Positions 1-11,443 of a DNA stretch of 64,000 nt are shown piece after piece. Below the pieces are notes generated by a model. It was not told the origin of the DNA. It made no database searches and saw only the letters and a program-made list of their open reading frames with translations. The DNA lies in the NCBI GenBank assembly GCA_037447655.1, contig JBBHKE010001545.1:199082-263081 (forward strand). The letters run 5' to 3'. The number at the start of each line of letters is the position of its first letter. The stretch's first letter is position 1. The stretch is from Zygnema cylindricum. Lineage: Eukaryota; Streptophyta; Zygnematophyceae; Zygnematales; Zygnemataceae. The position numbers were made by a program, and so were the translations under genes.

Positions 1-329
1 CGGAGTGTAGACAAACTGTGGTACGTTCTCCTTTTGCGGATCCCGAGATAGAATGTATCGTTTCTGGAGAATGCTCTACTTAAAAAAAAAAAAATCATCT
101 CTCTAGTTTGTATAGTATGTAGAATTTGATACTTTTATGTCCTTTAGGAAATGTGTATTATTGGAAGATGTTTTTGTTGATACCCAGTTTTAGTTTGCAT
201 GTTTTGTTCTTTTCTCGAGAGTTCAGTTATATCTTTGTTTTCTGTCAGTAGACTACTAGTTTTTATTCAACTCTTGAAGCTGTATTTCATTTATTTTTTA
301 GTATTTTTTTTCATTTTTTGTGTGGGACG

Positions 330-550
330 TCTCATTCGTTCGCGTGGATGTACTTCTAGTAAATTTACTTGTGTCGATTTATTTCGATGTTGATTTCTTT
401 CTACGAGTAAAAATTTATTTCTATGTGGACGTACTTCTCTGTAGTTTTACTCTGTTGATTTACTTCTATGTAAAATTACTTTTATATCGATGAACCTCTA
501 TGTAGATTCACTTCACTGTCAGTTTACTTCCACGACGGTCTACTTTCTAT
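330..550. repeat. Degenerate short tandem repeat
   Basis: Imperfect repeats of a motif like TTTACTTCTATGT recur every 20 bases or so, for example near 350, 385, 420, 455 and 500. Copies are strongly diverged, so this is an old minisatellite or simple T/A-rich drift. No coding potential is recognised. Confidence 0.4.
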
Positions 551-1696
551 GTCATTGTAATTTTAGTACCGATGCATGGTGCAGCTCAGTGAAACAATAT
601 CAATACAAGCGCATAAAATCAAGACTAGATAAAAAAAAAACCGCGATGCCATCTGAGTCCATGGGAACAAAGAGGGGTGCAATGCCAAAACTGAAAAACT
701 ACATGTGGAGGATAGCAGGCAAAAATGGAAAGCAAGGCGAAAGAAATAAACACTCAAGAGATTGGCATGTAAAACAAAGACACTCAAAGAAGCAACAACC
801 ACTAAAATGAACACACATCAGTATGCTTAAACCAACATTACCTAACCAAACCTCAACATAACTAAAGATCAAAAAGCGAAAAAAGCAAAAAGCAACATTG
901 TAAGTCCCCCAACACAAGGGGGTTCCGGACGACATAGACCATCCATAACTGCAATAGCAGGTCGAACGAGGATAGAAGCTTGCGATCGTTGTAAAGCCAC
1001 AAATGAGCGAGTTTAAAACCTGCCAAACAATCTTAAAAAATTATAGGTTGGCACAACTCGGTTCCATAAGGCCAATAACATGTGTATTGTTCCTAAGTGA
1101 AGGGAAAAGGCAAGAAGGGAAAGCAGTAGCGGAAGCGCAAAGGGCTCGGTAATGAGCGAAGTGCTAACAAAAGTCCCCCAAGAGGGGGGCCTTGACGACT
1201 GCCGATCTTAGAGGAAAGAGGAATCAAATCATCAACGACACGAGAGGTGGAAATGGAATGGATAATGGACAATTATTGCATATTTAGTGCTTTGGATGTA
1301 AATATGAGTGTCATGTGAGTCCTATGTTATGTTTAAGCTGGGTGAATTTCCTAGCGCATTACCAATATTATTAAACCTTCTCACAAAAAAGTCGTACCAA
1401 TGGGACCCACAGATCACTAGAATCCAAGCAACAGCGATAATCTATTATCGTCATATCGATCAAATATATCGGTAAAATACCGGGATGATTAAGGATAATG
1501 AACTAGTAAGTGGATTATCCATAAGCCAGAAAGATATTAATCAGTTATTGGTAAAAAGCTACCGATGCACCACAATAATTATCACCCAATGTGGCATTTT
1601 TCTTGTAAATGCTCGCACAGTATCAAATAGTACTCGGATATTTCGAATTCAAAACCTTCATGGAGATCCGATGTAGTACAAGGATAATTGTAGAAC
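551..1696. other. Unassigned intergenic sequence
   Basis: No gene is recognised here. Two short hairpin-like segments share the core AAGTCCCCCAA followed by a G-run: one near 902-926 and one near 1170-1192. This suggests two copies of an old repeat. Short reading frames here show no domain or motif. Confidence 0.4.
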
Positions 1697-1902
1697 TACA
1701 CCGCTAATCGTTTATAGTGTTAGTGTTAATAACACTTATACGGTCACAACTATTTCACCAAAAATCACGAAATAGAGTAATCACATAATATTAGGACGCG
1801 GACTACAATCTCCCACGTAACCTTGCACTAAATTAGTACTGTTAATTATAATTTCGCATAAACATTAATAAATCTTTGAAACAAGTAACGATTACCGGTG
1901 TA
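1697..1902. mobile_element. Family B MITE (TACACCG termini)
   Basis: The left end reads TACACCGCTAATCG and the right end CGATTACCGGTGTA, an imperfect terminal inverted repeat in a 206-bp element. It shares its ends with at least ten other elements in this window. It has no coding capacity. A target-site duplication is not clear. Confidence 0.6.
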
Positions 1903-1939
1903 GTGGTGCATATCCTTTTATTGAAAGCCGATATGTACC

Positions 1940-2234
1940 TTTTTTTTACCTACCGATAATCAGGATTTATCAATCCGTGTTTCATACAAGCGATTCCTTA
2001 TTCTGTACTGAGATGTATTACCAACGTCGATTTTTTTTTAAATCTCCCCCACCTCCGGGGAAATATCGGTTTAAGGTGATTATTAATAGTCATCGATAAT
2101 CAGTAACTATTAATCGGCATTTATCGGCAATAATTACAGAGCGATATATCAAATTTTTAGGTCGACTTACCGACGATAACGATATATTGATTATCGGACT
2201 TATCGTCGATAGGAAACTTACCAATACAACACTA
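1940..2234. mobile_element. Family A MITE fragment
   Basis: The interior is dense in TATCG/CGATA motifs, and the right end (2217-2234) reads CTTACCAATACAACACTA. This resembles the right terminus of the family A elements at 5266-6099 and 60630-61068. The matching left terminus is not found, so this is probably truncated. Confidence 0.45.
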
Positions 2235-2931
2235 AGAATTACAGTGGAAGTAGAAAATGGACAACACACCAATTCTGTACAAGAACATGGTTGAATTGGC
2301 GCTAGATTCATTAAAAGTCTTGACTGCATTTTTACAAGCGTTTAGTGATTACATCAAAGACGTCAGCCAACAACTTGGCATAAAGTATTGTAGGTAGTAA
2401 TTCATACTTGAAAGCAATATTTTAGTCACTATCTCGTCATAGCTGACACACTGAATTACCCTCCGGATCATGTATGGTTTATAAAAGCCACAAAAAGACA
2501 ATTTTTTTCACTTGTTTTTTGAAAAATAATCAAAAATCTCCACGAGCTGCAAATTATTCTGGGAATAACATATATTGAAAAGACCATGCAAAGGACATTA
2601 AAAATAATCAAACATAAAAACTGTTTCACCAAAAATCAAGAAAGTTCAAGCCAACCTCATTCAGTGAGAGGAATATAATTCAGATAACGACAGGAAAATC
2701 ACGAAAAATCACAAAAAAGTGTTAACCAAAACGGATGATGACCCATAGGACCATTCATGTTGCAATCATTATAAAATTTTTACACTAACAGAAAGCACTT
2801 TTGCCTTAAATTTACATACCACATGCTAGCCCTAAATCAACTTTGCCTGTAAACTCGAGACTGCACTAATTAAATGAAGCAGTCTCCAGCGTTCCTGCTC
2901 AATAACATTAAGCTTCAGAATTGTACAATAC
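2235..2931. other. Intergenic sequence downstream of LHCA1
   Basis: AT-rich sequence with no recognised gene. The part nearest 2932 should hold the 3' untranslated region of the minus-strand LHCA1 gene. A polyadenylation signal cannot be chosen with confidence among several A/T-rich stretches. Confidence 0.35.
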
Positions 2932-4514
2932 TTAGTAAACTCCACGGGGGATGATGACGTTAGCAATGTTGACGTGGAAAGGATCGGCAATATGGGCTGC
3001 AAGGTTGTCAAGGGGACCAGTTCCGGGGTAGATGGCAGCCTGGACACAGAATCCGAGGAAGGCAACAAGAGCAAGACGGCCTACAGATAAAAAGAAAAGA
3101 AGAAAAAAGATTAGAGATTCATTCAAAAATACTGTTTACAGCTGAAAAAAGCAATATTCTGTTTCAACAACACAACAACATATTCAAATGTGCGAATAGA
3201 ACTGATAACACTAAAAACAACATCATATAGCATCCGCGATCAAAGGTATCAACTGCACAAGGAATGTGCGAAATATTACCGTTGTTAATTTCCTTGGTTC
3301 TCAATTCATCCAACTTAGAAGGGTCCTTGGAGAATCCAAGAGGATCAAAGGCACCACCGGGGTATTTCTTCTTCTCAGGGTCAGTCTCCTCGTTCCTCTT
3401 TGCCTCAGCGAAGGCAATGAAGAAGGCGTTGGCGGCAAGGATGATAGGAAGATTTCCCCAAGGGACAGACTGTCCAAGGTATGTGGCCTGGCCACCGGTG
3501 GCTGCCCATTCCTGGGCGTCTACCCAGTTTCCGAGTCCAAGAGCCTCTGGGATGAGGATACCGGGCTGCCATTACACAAAATAAACAGAATAATAAGCTC
3601 AAGCAAAAATGAGGTTTGTAGCTGGCTAAAACATAATTGGTATCATTAAGCAGGATTAAGAGGACGAGCAACAACAGAACTAATGGCCATTACAAAGAAC
3701 TGCAAAAATCATATGCATGTCATGATGTTTAGCGATTTAATGATTTCATGCGGAATGTTTAAAAGAACTACGTTGATACCAGCGACAACAGCATTACCCT
3801 ACTACATAGCAGTTCATTATATATTGTAGCGTTTCAGGTAGAATACATTCTATACAAATTGTAGATGTTAATGACGTGTTATCAATACTACTGCTATTCG
3901 TTCACAATATATATGTAAAGACTTACCACTGCAAGCATGGCCCATCGGCAGTGGATGAGCTCGGCGACTCTGTGCCTCTCGAGATTGGAAGGGACCTCTC
4001 CCAGTCTTAAGGGGTCAAAGCCATAGTCACTGTGAAAAAAACAAAACACACGGCAAAATTAGGACAGCAATAAGAAAATGATGAAGCTAGGCATTCCAAT
4101 GTTGTAAGCTATTCCAGTTGAATACACCATCAGGGAATGAAATAGAGGATTGGAAGATGGCACAGATTACAGAAAAAGACTTTCCGTGCTCTGAAAACTA
4201 CTTCACGAGGATATTACCGAAAGTAGATGAAACAAAAAATAAGCAGAAGGCTTCCAAGGCGTGAATAAGCTCTGCAGTAGAGAAGTTAAGCAAATTTGGT
4301 AGGTCACGTACGCTGGCTGGCTGCCATCAAGATAAGGAGGCCTTGGTTCTCCTGGAAGCCATGAAGAGCTGGCACGCATGCACACTCGGCTGCCATTGGT
4401 CACAGGGCTGACACCTGGCACGGCGCTCCTGGCAGGGGCGACGAAAGAGGAGGTGAGAGCTGACGTGGCTGCAGCTGCCACGGTCATCTGGCTCTGAGCC
4501 ACAGTGGAAGCCAT
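2932..4514 (-). CDS. LHCA1: Photosystem I chlorophyll a/b-binding protein Lhca1
   Basis: This encodes a thylakoid antenna protein that binds chlorophyll and passes excitation energy to photosystem I. Four exons on the minus strand, 4312-4514, 3927-4029, 3280-3565 and 2932-3080, join in phase at GT-AG introns to give 246 residues, the usual family length. Residues 1 to about 46 are rich in Ala, Ser and Thr, as in a plastid transit peptide. The mature part carries [13 protein letters not shown] (about 53-65), then GFDPL, the first chlorophyll-binding helix with [10 protein letters not shown] (E91, R96), and the third helix with EINNGRLAL (E194, N197, R199). The ending [18 protein letters not shown] is typical of Lhca1 rather than Lhca2-4. 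The start is the first Met of the transit peptide. Assignment to Lhca1 is by remembered family resemblance. Confidence 0.95.
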
Positions 4515-4810
4515 GTCTTGGAAGCTGAGTTGATTGACAAGCTCAGGAAATTGATTGCAGTGAGCTTGCTGATATTCTTGATAGTTTTCGTAATCTACCT
4601 TTACTAAATGTTTTACTATGGGACGTTACAAGGATTCCTGCAATATCCTGGGGAGATCCTAGCCGTCCGATCATGCGTTTGAGTGAAAGTACAGCTGATC
4701 GGCATAAATATGTAACAAGCCAATGAAAACGCAACCGTACTCATGCGAGTAAAGGAAAATGACGAGATACAGGGATATGAGGAAAAGTGGTAAAATGACG
4801 TGGAGAAATG
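4515..4810 (-). promoter_or_regulatory. Probable LHCA1 promoter region
   Basis: Upstream of the LHCA1 start, read on the minus strand, there is an A/T-rich TATA-like stretch (CATATTTATG, 4703-4712). A CCAAT core lies just upstream near 4720. An ACGT element (plus-strand TGACGTGG, about 4797-4804) also occurs; such elements are common in light-regulated promoters. The motifs are visible, but their use as a promoter is inferred. Confidence 0.3.
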
Positions 4811-5257
4811 AAATGATTTTATTGGACAGAGGGAGAAGGGGAGAAGACAGGGTGCGGGGATTGGAGAGGGCTACGGATCAATCCAATCTGTGAGATTGCA
4901 GAACAGCAAAAAGTTTGTATACAGCGACACTGTTAATAGTGTATTCAGAACCGATACCGTGCCGAGAGCATTGGATCTTTTCAATTAATACTGTGGTAGG
5001 ACGTGTGACACAGAGAGTTCCCAGGTTTTGACTAACCGTAACGTCCAACCCTTTGAACTTAAAATAAATAAGTTCAATAATAGTGTTGCGTTAAAGTACC
5101 CAAAAAAAAAAGCCGCGTATTGGCTGAAAACATTTATTTGTGTGGTTGTAAAGCAGAAAGTACAGACTCGTTTTTTTTTTAATTGGTCTTCACACGGTTC
5201 ATTATTTTGAAAAAATTGCGGACGCGAGTTCAAATCCCGTAAATGTGAGTGACGACT
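4811..5257. other. Unassigned intergenic sequence
   Basis: No gene or clear repeat is seen. The stretch contains several A and T homopolymers and ends at the target duplication of the family A element that follows. Confidence 0.35.
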
Positions 5258-5265
5258 GTAGCAGT

Positions 5266-6099
5266 TAGTGTTGGGTATCGGGTAAATTCATATCGCGATA
5301 ATTTCGATATTAGATGTATCGAATATCGATCGACAGCCTTCTCGATATATCGTACCGCGACCAACATAAATCATAGCAATATATATCGCGATATATAGTA
5401 TTTTTTAAAATTAAATATTTTATATATTGATATAATATGTTATTTTAACGAAAAAAAAAAATTGTCTGATACGCCCCGTACGACGTGATTTTCGTTCCGT
5501 GACTTAAAGGTAGACGCCGCAACATGTAACCGACAAAAAAGTAGAACATTTATAATTATTTGGGGCATGGTTACATGAGGACGTCTCTGTAATAGTACGG
5601 ACAGCAAAATTTCTGTATTAAAGAGGCCTCGGTTAACATCGCGTATCTTCTGTAAACAAGTTTTTACATACGTGTTTTGATTTGAGTGGTTCCTTGTAAG
5701 TTGACGATCAAATCTCTAAAATCGTCAAAGATTTGAGAACCGACAATTTTCGTAAGGAAATCCGTTCTTGCGATTATGTACGTGTACTTCGCAAGTGTAC
5801 CGCGTCAATGTACCTCAGAGATCTCCTTCACCCTGCTGACTTTCAGGAAAAAACCGTATTTCTTTTCGGCAAAAATTTTACGGTCACCTTGTCCGAAGGC
5901 ACGTGACTTTGGAGACCTGTGAAAAATTTTATTTTTTTTTAATGCCTCGATATATTGGCGATACGATATATTGGCAATATATAGGCGATATATCGCGATA
6001 TTTTGGTTTTCGATAAATCGAAGCGATATACCGATTATCGGATACCTGGAATTCGATATATATCGAATATCGGCAAAAGGTCCTCGATACCTAACACTA
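5266..6099. mobile_element. Family A hAT-like MITE with 8-bp target duplication
   Basis: The element is 834 bp long. The left terminus reads TAGTGTTGGGTATCG and the right CGATACCTAACACTA. It is flanked by a perfect 8-bp direct repeat, GTAGCAGT, at 5258-5265 and 6100-6107. An 8-bp duplication is characteristic of the hAT superfamily. Subterminal regions are packed with ATATCG/CGATAT motifs, which could be transposase-binding repeats. No transposase is encoded, so the copy is non-autonomous. Confidence 0.75.
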
Positions 6100-6107
6100 G
6101 TAGCAGT

Positions 6108-6438
6108 ACAGTATGGGTATCGAGCGAGCGCCCATATAAGTGTAGGGCCTTCGGCACCTCGCGGGAGAGGTCGCAAAAGTCAAAAAATTTCATACCCGAA
6201 ACCGACAGTTTTTTTTTTTCAAAATCTGAGTAACCGACGCCCGACCGAGTTTTGTGACGCTCCAAAATTGTTAACCGTTAACCGACCGTCGTTTAAGAAA
6301 AAAAAAAAAAAACCGAATCTTGATTTTTCGCGACTAACCGTGCCCGCTCGTAACCGAAAAAGTACAAAATTAATCAATGTACGACGGAATAAGCCAATAA
6401 TTACGATTTGTCGCGTTCCCTAATATTTGCGAAATGAA
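6108..6438. other. ACCGAC-rich segment between MITEs
   Basis: Contains scattered AACCGAC-type motifs (6195-6370) that recur at 8020-8160. It ends with a partial copy of the 60-bp motif described at 7153-7212. No gene is recognised. Confidence 0.35.
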
Positions 6439-6641
6439 TACACCGTCGATCGTATTTAGCGTGTAGATATTATTAGAGTAAAGAAAAAATTAGCATCATT
6501 AATTCTAATTCAGTGCCAGGAGACGTGGCAAATTATGGTCCACGTCCTTAAATAGCGTCATTTATTCTATTTAAGGTTCAAGGGTCAAAATTTAGGGGCG
6601 CCGAATTAGTGTTCAACACGCTAAATACGATGGACGGTGTA
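6439..6641. mobile_element. Family B MITE
   Basis: A 203-bp element. Its ends, TACACCGTCGATCGTATTTA and the near-complement ending ATGGACGGTGTA, pair over about 25 bases. A second family B element starts 7 bp downstream. No coding content. Confidence 0.65.
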
Positions 6642-6647
6642 GTGTAC

Positions 6648-7152
6648 TACACCGCGCATCGTAATTAGAGTAATGAAAAAATTAGAGTAAAAAAAGAGAA
6701 AAAAATAATTAGAGTAATTTACTCTAATTTATGTGATATAGCTGTTTCAAAAAGGAATTTACTCTAATTTATGCGGTGTACTCCAATTTGGCAAGTTAAT
6801 ATCCTCTACTGTAAATAAGGTATTCGTACAGAATCTGACAAAACGTACAGTTTATCGTCACTATGACGTTCGCACTACGCCTTTTGTTAAAACGCAGTTA
6901 CATGATAATGGCATGTATTAAATCATTATTTGTACTTTTTTACTTATAAAAGTACAATTTTGCACGGTCGGACGTCGTCCGTACTCCACTCTATTTAAAA
7001 CGAACATATATTAGAATTAAAAACGCTAATTAAACCTTACCTAAATTAGAATAATGAAAAAATTAGAATCGATTACTCTATTTGATGTGATAGAGTCAAA
7101 ATTTCGAGCGACCGAATTACAGTAATTTACTCTAATTACGATTCGCGGTGTA
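6648..7152. mobile_element. Family B MITE, longer form
   Basis: A 505-bp element that starts TACACCGCGCATCGTAATTA and ends TAATTACGATTCGCGGTGTA. The interior contains a GTACGGAC-rich stretch also seen in the long copies at 7213-7753 and 18849-21895. These are probably internal-deletion derivatives of one larger element. No open frame of interest. Confidence 0.65.
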
Positions 7153-7212
7153 CTGTGTCAGATTTGCGACGCTTTGTCGCGTTGCCTAAGATTTGCGAAA
7201 TGAATAGTGTAC
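7153..7212. repeat. 60-bp motif separating family B elements
   Basis: This segment begins TGTGTCAGATTTGCGACGC and ends near GCGAAATGAATAGTGTACTA. It recurs at 7756-7826, 7827-7892 and, in part, 6400-6438 and 7893-7915. Each full copy abuts a family B terminus. It may be a tandem repeat broken up by MITE insertion or a unit amplified together with the MITE. Confidence 0.55.
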
Positions 7213-7753
7213 TACACCGGGCATCGTTATTAGTGTCAAAGTCACTAATTTGGGTTCTTAAAATTTTGTTTTTTTTTCCAAATAGGATATATGATTTTAA
7301 TTTTTCCTTGACGTTAATTAAGGTACCCTACAAAATAGCGTAAAGACCGAAAGTACAATAAAATATAAATAGTATGATGTACGGTCGTTGTCAGACCGTA
7401 CATAAATGTACCTTTTCAAGTGAACATTTTACAAAAAATGAATTAAATTATAGGCGCGCGCATAGGAACGTGCACACAAAAACGGGATTAGTCTGACACG
7501 TAAACTAGTCTGGACATGTACGGATATTTAAATTTCACGACGGCGTACGATTTCTAATATTTTGTACGAATACATATATTAATGTATATAATCGTACGGC
7601 GAATATTCCATTTTTGCTGTTCCCAAATTAGCATAATGCCGAAATTAGAATGCACCTTTTTAAAAAAAAAATCAAATTCTTAATTAGCATCAATTACGGT
7701 AAATTTTCTTCAACACTATTTAAACTTTGACACTAATAACGATTCGCGGTGTA
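7213..7753. mobile_element. Family B MITE, longer form
   Basis: A 541-bp element that starts TACACCGGGCATCGTTATTA and ends TAATAACGATTCGCGGTGTA. Its layout is the same as the neighbour at 6648-7152. No coding capacity is seen. Confidence 0.65.
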
Positions 7754-7755
7754 CC

Positions 7756-8347
7756 GTGTCAGATTTGCGACGCTTTGTCAGTTTGTCGCGTTCACTAAGA
7801 TTTTCGAAATGAATAGTGTACTATCGTGTCAGATTTGCGACTCTTTGTCGCGTTCCCTTTGATTTGCAAAATAAATAGCTTACTACAGTACCGTGTCAGA
7901 TTTGTGACGCTAATCATGATGTCACGTACTTCCACGATGCCAAAGAGTACAAAGTACAAGAATGTTGGATTATAGGGACAGTACAAAATTTTCTTTTTTT
8001 TTGGTTTTTTGGTCGACTGACCGTAACCGACCGTTTTTTTTTTCTTGGTGAATCAACAGACCGTAACCGCCCGACCCCCAAAATTTGGCAACCGAATCCG
8101 TTCCGGATCCGGCGCGGGCGGTCGGTTAACGGTCGGTCACGGTTTCGGTTGACCGTTTGCCACCTCTGCCTCGCGGCACCTCGCGCCGACATTTGGCACC
8201 TCTCGGGATCGGGTACGAGAAATAGGGTTTTGTGTTTTGGGTTGTTTTTTTAATAAATAAAAAAACAAAAAGAGAAAAATTAAACCCTAAACGAGCGGTC
8301 GCGGACGTCTTCGGCACCCCGGGGGGCCAAAAAGTTGCAAGATTCAG
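7756..8347. other. Two copies of the 60-bp motif, then an ACCG-rich segment
   Basis: 7756-7892 holds two successive copies of the TGTCAGATTTGCGAC motif, with a third partial copy near 7895. 8010-8160 is rich in ACCGACCG/CGGTCGGT words that can pair with each other. Nothing here looks coding. Confidence 0.45.
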
Positions 8348-8549
8348 TACACCGCCAAACGCTATTAGAGTACATAACGCTAATACGGTGCCCCCAAATT
8401 TTGACCCAAAAACCTGAAATAGGATTAATAACTCTATTTAAGGACGTGGACCATAATCTGCCACGTCTCAGGCACTAAATAAGAATCAATAACGCTAATT
8501 ATTTTTTGACGCTATTTAATCCTCGACTCTAATAGCGATTGGCGGTGTA
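8348..8549. mobile_element. Family B MITE
   Basis: A 202-bp element with ends TACACCGCCAAACGCTATTA and TAATAGCGATTGGCGGTGTA. It resembles the short family B copies at 1697-1902 and 59466-59667. No coding content. Confidence 0.65.
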
Positions 8550-11443
8550 CTGTACATTACAATACAGGAGGGGTTTCGAACACGCGCGGCTCTGAGTGCG
8601 GGACCTTCGGCACCTCTCTTCAGTATGTGAAATTTGCCGTAAGTCCCACACTTACAAGATACCTACCCGGTATCGAACAATCCGTAAAAAATAAAATTAA
8701 ACGTAGTTCTGTTGTGTTTCAACGCTCTACTGTAATATTTTTTTACCGTAGCGTTTGTCCTTTGACTTCTATGATACTGCCCGACTATCTGAAAAATAAT
8801 TTTTTTATCTGACGTCGACTGACGTTGGGTGTTTATATGTTAATTAGTGCAACAGGACATTGTGAATTACTTTACCCGTACACCGCCCATTATAAATTAG
8901 ATTTAAAGATTATTAGCGTTTAATAGGAAACGAAAATGTATAATAATCATTTAATCAACTCCCCTTAAAAAATAATGTTGATACCCCAATAAAGGTACCG
9001 ACCAATTTAGTGTTAATATAACAACTATGGGCAACACAAATTTGTTAGGTGCCTTTCCAATAGTTTAAACAACACTAATTTAGAGAGTCATAAGTTATCG
9101 GTTATGAGTAGTGTGATTAAAAATAATTAAGATTGTGTGTTTGAAATATTAAATTGGACGGAATTTTTTTTTAATTCCATGGTTGGCCTTGGCAAATCAA
9201 TCACATTTCAACATCAACACTTGCGAAGATAAAACGTGAAAATCGAAACACCTAGTCGAAACATGTAGATGTCACTCACTCGTAACTGTATTTTTACTAT
9301 TGTACTTATCGTTTACGCCAAATCTAAAAATGTTAAAATGACAACTAAACCAGGGTAAAACGTTTGAATGTTTTCCTAGTCTAACCGCATAGAGAAAATA
9401 ATGGAAAAGGAGTCTATTTAACGGTGACTATTTTTTGTATGCTATACGTCAAAGTGGCACGACAACTTTGGCGTTTGAACTTTCAAAATAATTGATAAAA
9501 CTCTAGCTCTACCGACAGGTCCGTAATGTACTGTGGTGTTAATGTGTGTCAAAAAACATATTAAACATCGTCAAGAGATATTTCCTCAGCAGTTATTGGT
9601 GATTCGTAGAATAGACATGAAACCGATCGATCTCTTTTGTGGAGTCGCGCCACAAAACGACCGTTATTAGTGATGCATAGAACACGCGAGAGAGGCCGAC
9701 CAGACTTCCTTCTGGCTTCAAAACAGTCACGACTAGCGATCTGTATAATAATATACATCGTGCCGGTTAGCCCCAACATTGTGTCGTGAATTGTCATTTA
9801 CTGTTCATTTTTACTATTGTCGTGGAATCGCCCTGCAAAACACTAAAGCTCTTTGAAATTCAACACGGTTATAATACTTGGTATCTTTGTTTGACATGCC
9901 ATTTTTCTGTGCGTCCTTTTCTTTCGCCTTACTTTTCTTTTTTGCTTGCTTCCCTCCACATGTAGATTTCAGTTTTGGCATTGCCACCCTTTTTTTGTTC
10001 CCATGTACTCAAATGGTTTACCATCGCGCTTTTTAATCAAATCTTGCTTTTCTTTGTTATAATACTGAACAGATCAAAGACACGCAAGGAAACCGTTGGA
10101 GCCAAACAGAGAAAGTCGCATGATTCGCTATTTGGCACCCTTCCATCGATATTATTTCTTCGACACACTCCAGCAATTGCTAGCCCACATAAATGTAACA
10201 TGTTTTTTTTTTTTATGAAAGTAAATAGAGCCAATTCTAACATCATAGAACGCCTGCCTCGAGGGAATGTACTAGCCGACAGTAATTGCATATCGAACTG
10301 GCTTGCCAGTCATCATTATGTACTATTTTTACAGGTCTCTGTATTCTATGTATTGAATTGCCGATAATCGCGATGTATCGCAATATTAACAATATAGACG
10401 TACATTCCACAGTTTCAGCAAATTTTGTACATTGCCATACATCCGATACATCTTAAATACCGTAAGCTTAATAGTATACCGTTAGATTATCGGCATTTTA
10501 ATGTGATATATGACATTTATTGGCAAAAACAATGAATATCTCTACTTATGAACTTCTCCATGTTAAAATATATTGAAATCGAGACATATGAAAGTCTCGG
10601 GGATATCAGTAGGATTTGGAAATAAGTTCATTTTTTCTGCCAGACGGGCCAGCTTCTCATCAAAAGTTTCATGCGACTTAATAGCATTAAAGACTTATCA
10701 TGGTGGGAATTAGTGGTAGGAGACCATGGAGATAACAAAGAATACCCTGACAGCAAATAACATCAACAATAATAATAAAAATAATGATTAATAATAATAG
10801 TATTAATCATTTTAGGTTCGCTCTCTGACGCATCATTTACAAAAAAGACCGTATATTTCAATTTCAACCAACCAAACTGTTACATCGGTCGATCCCAACG
10901 CACAAAAACAACCCGGAAAGCAGTAACAATCAAGAATCGGGAAACCGAAAAGAAAAAAAATAGATATATATTTTCAATTTCAGAATATGACAGCATTTAT
11001 TCCAGTATAGAATAACTGTGATGACGCAGTTGGCAAAAATATTTAACTGTCATGTTATACAAAAATAACTTGTGCAATATCTTAAATATACCACAAAAAA
11101 CCTATTATACTTGGTTTATACGGGTACTAAAACTAGAGCCCGGTCAAAAAAAAGAGGAAAGAAAGTACAAGAAAGGTCAAAAAAGTCGACAAGGAGGAAG
11201 AAAAAAAGGTCACTGACAAAGAATACGTTATTACCTACACGCAAATATTCTCCAGATATCAATAAAATATTGATTGCCCACTGAAAACAAAATTGAGGTT
11301 TAATCTACAATACACTCGGTGAAAAAAAAAATCAGCTTCTCAATTGGCCGATATTGTGGGATTAGACTCACCGTTATTTTCACACCCGGTCAATGAAATG
11401 ACATGACGAAAGAATCATATGAGAAAAATAATCAACTCCTTCG
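8550..11443. other. Intergenic stretch without recognised genes
   Basis: About 2.9 kb of AT-rich sequence. It holds an isolated family B left end near 8879, a family A-like CGATA-rich fragment near 10355-10510, and an AAT-type simple repeat near 10755-10812. A lysine/arginine-rich frame at 11072-11284 is low complexity and is not accepted as a gene. The 3' end of the ACP6-like gene begins at 11444. Confidence 0.4.

Noticed and set aside
5971-6423. 150-residue plus-strand frame
   Set aside because: It runs from inside the family A MITE into adjacent simple sequence. Its composition reflects ATATCG repeats.
11072-11284. Lys/Arg-rich frame of 70 residues
   Set aside because: Low-complexity AAG/AAA-rich sequence with no homology signal, no splice context and no partner exons.
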